11,199 bases of DNA from Solirubrobacterales bacterium (GTDB lineage Bacteria > Actinomycetota > Thermoleophilia > Solirubrobacterales > Solirubrobacteraceae). Every line of letters starts with the position of its first letter. Within the stretch, counting starts at the first letter, position 1. The notes below the pieces were generated by a model, which was not told the origin of the DNA, searched no databases, and saw only the letters and a program-made list of their open reading frames with translations. The stretch lies in contig PLYX01000102.1 of assembly GCA_003151895.1 (NCBI GenBank), forward strand, positions 1-11,199. Reading direction: 5' to 3'. A program made the translations under genes and the position numbers. Shown here piece by piece: positions 4,719-11,199 of the stretch.

Positions 4719-6728
4719 GTGCGACAAGCCGCCAGGACACTCGCGACCACAATTCTGGCGGCAACGATGTGCGCTGCGCTGTGTGTCGCCGACGCGCAGG
4801 CTCAGATCACGTGGAAGCCTTGCGGAGACTCCAACGATGTGGCGTGCGGCCACCTGACTGTGCCGCTCGACCCCAGCGGTAGGACCCCGGGGACGATCAC
4901 GCTGGCGATGCGCCGCCACCGCTCTCCGGTGGGCGAATCGAAAGATGCCGTGATCGCGCTCGCGGGCGGCCCGGGACAGTCGGCGATTCCGTTCTTGAGC
5001 CAGTTCACGCAGGTGCTCGGCCCGATCGTCTCGACGCGCGACCTGATCGCGTTCGACCAGCGTGGCACCGGCCTCTCCCATCCACTGTCGTGCCCGGCCT
5101 TCGAACACTTGACCGGCGGCGGCTCGCCCGGCGCGGTGGCTATCTGCGCCGGACAGATCGGTCCGACACGCGGCCTCTATACGACGGCGGACACGGTGGC
5201 CGACGTCGAGGCGATCCGCCAAGCGGCGGGCTACGAAAAGCTTGTGCTGTACGGGACCTCCTATGGGACGAAGGTCGCCGAGCGCTATGCGCAGGAGTAC
5301 CCGAGTCACGTCGAGGCGCTCGTGCTGGACTCGGTGGTACCCCCATCCGGGCCGGAAGCGTTCGACGAGACGAGCTTTGCCGCGGTGGGCCGCGTTCTGC
5401 GACGGCTATGTGGCGCCGGCGCGTGTGCCCACATCACACACGAACCGGTGCGCGATCTCGCGGGACTCGTGAAGCGCATGGGACACAGATTCGTGGGCGG
5501 CCGCGTGATCGACGGCGACGGGGTGGCCCACACGACGCGGATCTCCTCCAACGATTTGATCGGGATCCTGATCGAGGGTGACCTCGACCCGATCCTGCGC
5601 TCCGAATTCCCGTCAGCGGTGCGCTCGGCGACGAAGGGCGACAGCGCGGCATTGGCTCGACTTATGACCCGCGCGGAAGGTGAACCGGAAGGGGGAGAAC
5701 CGGAATTGAGCGAGGGGTTCGATTCGCCGCTCTACTACTCCACGATCTGCGACGAGACGGTGTTCCCGTGGAGGCGATCGGCAAGCCCGAAGACGCGCTT
5801 GAGCGAAGGACTCACGGCGCTCAGGGCACGGCCGAGGAGCGTGTTCGCCCCGTTCACATCGGCCAACGCGCTCGCGCTGAGTGACGTGCCGGTCTGCGCC
5901 GACTGGCCGCTCACACCCGGAGGTCCGGAAGTCGACGCGGCGCCCCTCCCGAACGTGCCGACGCTGATCCTGAGCGGCGCAGACGATCTGCGCACGCCGA
6001 CCGCGAACGCCAGAGCAGTGGCGGCCCAGATCCCGGACGCGCACCTGCTCGTGGTACCCAACACGGGCCACTCGGTGCTCGGCTCAGACCCGACCTCCTG
6101 TGCCCACAACGCGCTGCAGGCGCTGTTCGCCGGCAAGCCGGTGCAGCAGTGCAAGGATGAGAAACCGCCCCAGTTGTTGCTGCCGACCCCACTCCCGCCG
6201 CGCAGCCTGATCGAGGTTCCGCCCGCGATGGGCAACCACGGCGTTACGGGACGCACCGTCGGCGCGGTGGTTTTGACGCTCGGGGACTTCGATCGGCAGA
6301 TGATCCTGGCCCTGCTCGAACATCTCGGCGAAAGCCCGCTCGGTCTCTCCTCGGTGCGCACAGGCGGCCTGCGGGCCGGCTGGGGCGGGACCGTCCACAG
6401 CGGGCTGGTATTGCACGGCTACTCCTACGTTCCCGGCGTCACCGTGTCCGGCAAGGTCTCATCCGGCGGCGCCACGTTGCGGATCGGCGGCCCAGCGGCG
6501 GTTCACGGCACGATCAGGATCAACGCTCACGGGACGCTCACAGGCGCGCTCGGAGGCCAGCGTGTGCACCTCACGGCACCCAGATCGACGGAACTCGTGT
6601 CGAGCGGCTCGACGTCTGTCGTGCGGTCGCGCTCGATCGCCCTGCTGGCGAGCCCGAAACGACTCGCGGCGTTGCGGGCGGGCGACGCGGCGGCGCTGTT
6701 GCGCTACGTGCTCACCGGGCGCTCCTGA
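4719..6728 (+). CDS. Secreted alpha/beta hydrolase, TAP-like (peptidase family S33), paralogue 1
   Basis: A 669-residue probable exported hydrolase related to actinobacterial tripeptidyl aminopeptidases and prolyl iminopeptidase-type S33 enzymes. An N-terminal signal peptide of about 28 residues (two Arg, a hydrophobic run, then ADAQA before QITW) is followed by the catalytic domain. Motifs are ALAGGPGQ (oxyanion region), FDQRGTGLS, and the nucleophile elbow LYGTSYGTK with Ser181. The likely acid is Asp423 in SGADDLRTP and the base is His451 in NTGHSVLG. The Cys-containing TAP-like end (461-478) closes the known domain. About 170 further residues form a Gly/Thr/Val-rich, probably beta-rich extension matched in the next gene. 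GTG 4719 is preferred because the signal peptide begins there and a -10 box lies upstream. First gene of a three-gene operon; the substrate (peptide, ester or amide) is not readable. Confidence 0.88.
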   Translation: MRQAARTLATTILAATMCAALCVADAQAQITWKPCGDSNDVACGHLTVPLDPSGRTPGTITLAMRRHRSPVGESKDAVIALAGGPGQSAIPFLSQFTQVLGPIVSTRDLIAFDQRGTGLSHPLSCPAFEHLTGGGSPGAVAICAGQIGPTRGLYTTADTVADVEAIRQAAGYEKLVLYGTSYGTKVAERYAQEYPSHVEALVLDSVVPPSGPEAFDETSFAAVGRVLRRLCGAGACAHITHEPVRDLAGLVKRMGHRFVGGRVIDGDGVAHTTRISSNDLIGILIEGDLDPILRSEFPSAVRSATKGDSAALARLMTRAEGEPEGGEPELSEGFDSPLYYSTICDETVFPWRRSASPKTRLSEGLTALRARPRSVFAPFTSANALALSDVPVCADWPLTPGGPEVDAAPLPNVPTLILSGADDLRTPTANARAVAAQIPDAHLLVVPNTGHSVLGSDPTSCAHNALQALFAGKPVQQCKDEKPPQLLLPTPLPPRSLIEVPPAMGNHGVTGRTVGAVVLTLGDFDRQMILALLEHLGESPLGLSSVRTGGLRAGWGGTVHSGLVLHGYSYVPGVTVSGKVSSGGATLRIGGPAAVHGTIRINAHGTLTGALGGQRVHLTAPRSTELVSSGSTSVVRSRSIALLASPKRLAALRAGDAAALLRYVLTGRS

Positions 6729-6729
6729 C

Positions 6730-8715
6730 GTGTCGATAACGTCTGTCGGAGTGCTGCGGCGGATACTGATACTCGTACTCGGCGCGTCGCTCGTCTCGAC
6801 AGCGCCGGCCGCAGCGCAAGCAGCACCGGCCACAGCCCTGACGTTCGCTCCATGCTCGGCCAGCGCGGGGTTCTCGTGCGCGACGCTGAATGTGCCGCTC
6901 GATCGAAGTGGCGCTGTGCCTGGCACGACCGGGCTGAATGTGGAGCGCCTGCAGGCGGCCGCCACACCCAGTCGCGCTGCCGTCGTCGCACTCGCGGGCG
7001 GGCCGGGCCAGCCGGCGATCCCGTTGGCGCAGGCGACGGCCAGGGTGATCGCTCCCGCGCTCGGCACGCGCGACCTGCTCGTGTTCGACCAGCGCGGCAC
7101 CGGAACGTCGGGGCCACTGGCGTGCTCGGCTCTCGAAAGCGCTGAAGTGTTTGGCGCGATCGGGCGGGCTTTCGAACGGTGCGCCCAGCAGATCGGCGCG
7201 AAGCGTGGCTCCTACACGACACAGGAATCGGTGGCCGACGTCGAGGCGATCCGTCAGGCCGCCGGCTACGAAAAGCTTGTGTTGTTCGGCGTGTCCTACG
7301 GCACGAAGGTGGCGCTCGAGTACGCCGAACGCTACCCCCAGAACGTCGAAGCGCTCGTGCTCGACTCGGTTGTGCCGAGCGACCGGTCGGACCCGTTCTC
7401 GATATCGATGTTCCAGGCGATGAGGCCGGTGTTCGAAGAGCTGTGCTCGGCCCGGGCGTGCGCAGGCATCACCGCCAACCCACTGGGTGACGTCGCGCGC
7501 CTGGCGGCACGGCTGCACAAGCACGCGCTGAGCGGGTATGTGTATGACGGGTCGGGACACCGCCACCGCGCCACGCTGTCCAACGTCGACCTGCTGAACC
7601 TGATCGGAGCGGGCGATCTGAACCCGGCGCTGCGAGCTCTGCTGCCGGCCTCGGTGCAGTCGGCGTTGCGTGGCGATCCCAATCCGCTGCTGCGCCTGAA
7701 TCTGCTGTCTGAGGGTTTGATCCCGAACCTGCCGGGCACGCCGCTGGCGAGCTCAGCTGGGATCGACGAAGCGCTGTTCGCGGACACGACCTGTGAAGAG
7801 GCGTCGTTCCCCTGGCAACGGTCGGCGGCGGCGCAGGCGCGCCTTGCTGAAGGGCTCGGCGCGCTGCGTGCCCTGCCGGGATCGGACTTCTACCCCTTCG
7901 ACGCGAGCACCGCGTGGGCGGACAGCGTGCTGCCCGCATGCGCGCAGTGGCCGAACGTCGCGCCCGCGCCACCTGCCGTGGGCCCGCTCCCGAGCGCACC
8001 CACGCTGATCCTGTCCGGCGCGCAGGACTTGAGGACACCGACCTCGAGCGCCCAAGCGGTTGCGGCGCGCATCCCCGGCGCACAGCTGGTGGTGGTCCCC
8101 TACACGGGACATTCGGTGCTCGGCACCGACTTCAGCGGTTGCGCGCAGACGGCGGTCAAGGCGTTCTTCTCCAGCGAGACCGCTCAGCCGTGCGCGGCGA
8201 CCCAGAACCCATTCGGCCCAACCCCCATCACACCGACGAAGCTCGCGCTCGTCAAAGCTGTCGGCGGGCTCACCGGTCGGCCGGGGAGCACGCTCGCGGC
8301 GGTGCTCGACACGATCATCGACCTCGAACGACAGGTGATCGGCGCGACTCTCCAAGCCGAGCAGGAACTCCCGAGTGGATCGAGCTTCGGCGGCTTGAGA
8401 GGCGGTTTCGCGCGGATCACATCCACCGCGTTGGGGCTGCACCGCCTGTCGTTCGTGAGCGGCGTACAGCTGACCGGGACCTTTCCGGTGCAGAACGGGC
8501 ATCTGCGCCCTGCCGACCTGCGCGTCGAAGGCTCGCAGGCGGCACGGGGAACGGTTCACGTCGGCGCGAGCGGGCGCGTGAGCGGAACGCTGGGTGGGCT
8601 GCGCTTCAACGTGAACCTCGCCAAAGTGAAGCTCGCGAGCGCAGGCGCCGCGGACATGACCGGTTTTCCGCTTCGCCTTCGCTTTCCCGAGCGTGCGCTC
8701 GCGCGACTACGCTGA
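6730..8715 (+). CDS. Secreted alpha/beta hydrolase, TAP-like (peptidase family S33), paralogue 2
   Basis: A 661-residue paralogue of the preceding gene with the same architecture. The signal peptide is LRRILILVLGASLVSTAPA, with cleavage probably after AAAQA. Catalytic motifs are ALAGGPGQ, FDQRGTGTS, LFGVSYGTK with Ser189, SGAQDLRTP with Asp433 and YTGHSVLG with His461. The terminal Cys pair of the TAP-like region is at 471 and 488. The C-terminal extension repeats the pattern of its neighbour (D-x-E/D-RQ, GGLRxG, LxLHxxSxVxGV, GTLGGLR). GTG 6730 begins one base after the upstream stop codon, indicating translational coupling; GTG 6751 is a possible alternative that keeps the signal peptide. 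A 25-bp stretch (7229-7253) is identical to 5194-5218 in paralogue 1, fitting tandem duplication or gene conversion. The triad is intact in both, so both may be active, with substrates possibly diverged. Confidence 0.88.
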   Translation: MSITSVGVLRRILILVLGASLVSTAPAAAQAAPATALTFAPCSASAGFSCATLNVPLDRSGAVPGTTGLNVERLQAAATPSRAAVVALAGGPGQPAIPLAQATARVIAPALGTRDLLVFDQRGTGTSGPLACSALESAEVFGAIGRAFERCAQQIGAKRGSYTTQESVADVEAIRQAAGYEKLVLFGVSYGTKVALEYAERYPQNVEALVLDSVVPSDRSDPFSISMFQAMRPVFEELCSARACAGITANPLGDVARLAARLHKHALSGYVYDGSGHRHRATLSNVDLLNLIGAGDLNPALRALLPASVQSALRGDPNPLLRLNLLSEGLIPNLPGTPLASSAGIDEALFADTTCEEASFPWQRSAAAQARLAEGLGALRALPGSDFYPFDASTAWADSVLPACAQWPNVAPAPPAVGPLPSAPTLILSGAQDLRTPTSSAQAVAARIPGAQLVVVPYTGHSVLGTDFSGCAQTAVKAFFSSETAQPCAATQNPFGPTPITPTKLALVKAVGGLTGRPGSTLAAVLDTIIDLERQVIGATLQAEQELPSGSSFGGLRGGFARITSTALGLHRLSFVSGVQLTGTFPVQNGHLRPADLRVEGSQAARGTVHVGASGRVSGTLGGLRFNVNLAKVKLASAGAADMTGFPLRLRFPERALARLR

Positions 8716-8717
8716 GC

Positions 8718-10751
<2,034 letters not shown>

Positions 10752-11199
10752 TCTCGATGTAGCGGTTGAACGTGTGCTCGCCGAGCGTGCGCAGCATGAG
10801 CTCCGACTCGGCCGTGATCTCGATCGCCTCACCGAGCGACTCGGGCAGCTGCTCGATGCCCAGACGCCGGCGCTCCTCGGCCGTGAGGTGGTAGAGGTTC
10901 TTCTCCATCGGATCGGGCAGCTCATATCCCTTCTCGATCCCCTCGAGCCCAGCCTGCAGGAGCGCGGCGAACGTCAGGTACGGGTTGCAGGCGGGGTCGG
11001 GGCAGCGGAGCTCCATGCGCGTGGCCTGCTCCTTGCCGGGGTGGTACAGCGGCACGCGCACCAGCGCCGAGCGGTTGCGGCGCGACCAGGCGGCGTAGAC
11101 GGGCGCCTCGTAGCCGGGGACGAGGCGCTTGTAGGAGTTGACCCACTGGGCGAAGATCGAGCATACCTCGCGCGCGTGCTTGAGCTGGCCGGCGATGAA

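Overview
The window is GC-rich, densely packed bacterial DNA that looks chromosomal. Three features suggest a high-GC actinobacterium: GTG starts, TAnnnT -10 boxes placed for leaderless mRNAs, and secreted TAP-type (S33) hydrolases. Thermoleophilia/Solirubrobacterales is a guess I cannot confirm without a search. No rRNA, tRNA, CRISPR array, transposase or phage gene is visible.

Layout, left to right. (1) A minus-strand acyl-CoA dehydrogenase gene (1-1192) runs off the left edge, just short of its C-terminus. (2) A lower-GC intergenic stretch (1193-1424) holds four degenerate tandem copies of a 22-23 bp motif. They end about 4 bp before the -10 box of a plus-strand AAA+ ATPase of the DUF4143 type (1425-2669). 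(3) A medium-chain acyl-CoA synthetase-like gene (2701-4191) follows 31 bp later in the same direction. (4) Between convergent genes, 4201-4270 consists almost entirely of three consecutive perfect palindromes (20, 24 and 24 bp), each centred on GCATGC. (5) A minus-strand RidA/YjgF-family gene (4291-4680) is divergent from a plus-strand operon, with about 38 bp for both promoters. (6) The operon has two tandem paralogous secreted alpha/beta hydrolases (4719-6728 and 6730-8715), then a DUF255 thioredoxin-fold/(alpha/alpha)6-barrel protein (8718-10751). (7) The 3' part of a minus-strand type I glutamine synthetase gene (10675-11199) enters from the right. Its last 77 bp overlap the end of the DUF255 gene tail to tail.

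How the genes fit together. The acyl-CoA synthetase (activation) and the acyl-CoA dehydrogenase (first oxidation step) are a natural pair for fatty or aromatic acid catabolism. They are split by the AAA+ ATPase, whose upstream region and perhaps body are less GC-rich, so it may be an insertion. RidA and glutamine synthetase are housekeeping nitrogen-metabolism genes. The two hydrolases probably act outside the membrane on peptides or esters.

The most unusual items are the triple GCATGC palindrome array, the tandem motif array ahead of the ATPase, the C-terminal extension shared by the two hydrolases, and the apparent loss of the DUF255 protein's C-terminal end where it meets glnA. I see no convincing new multi-gene system.
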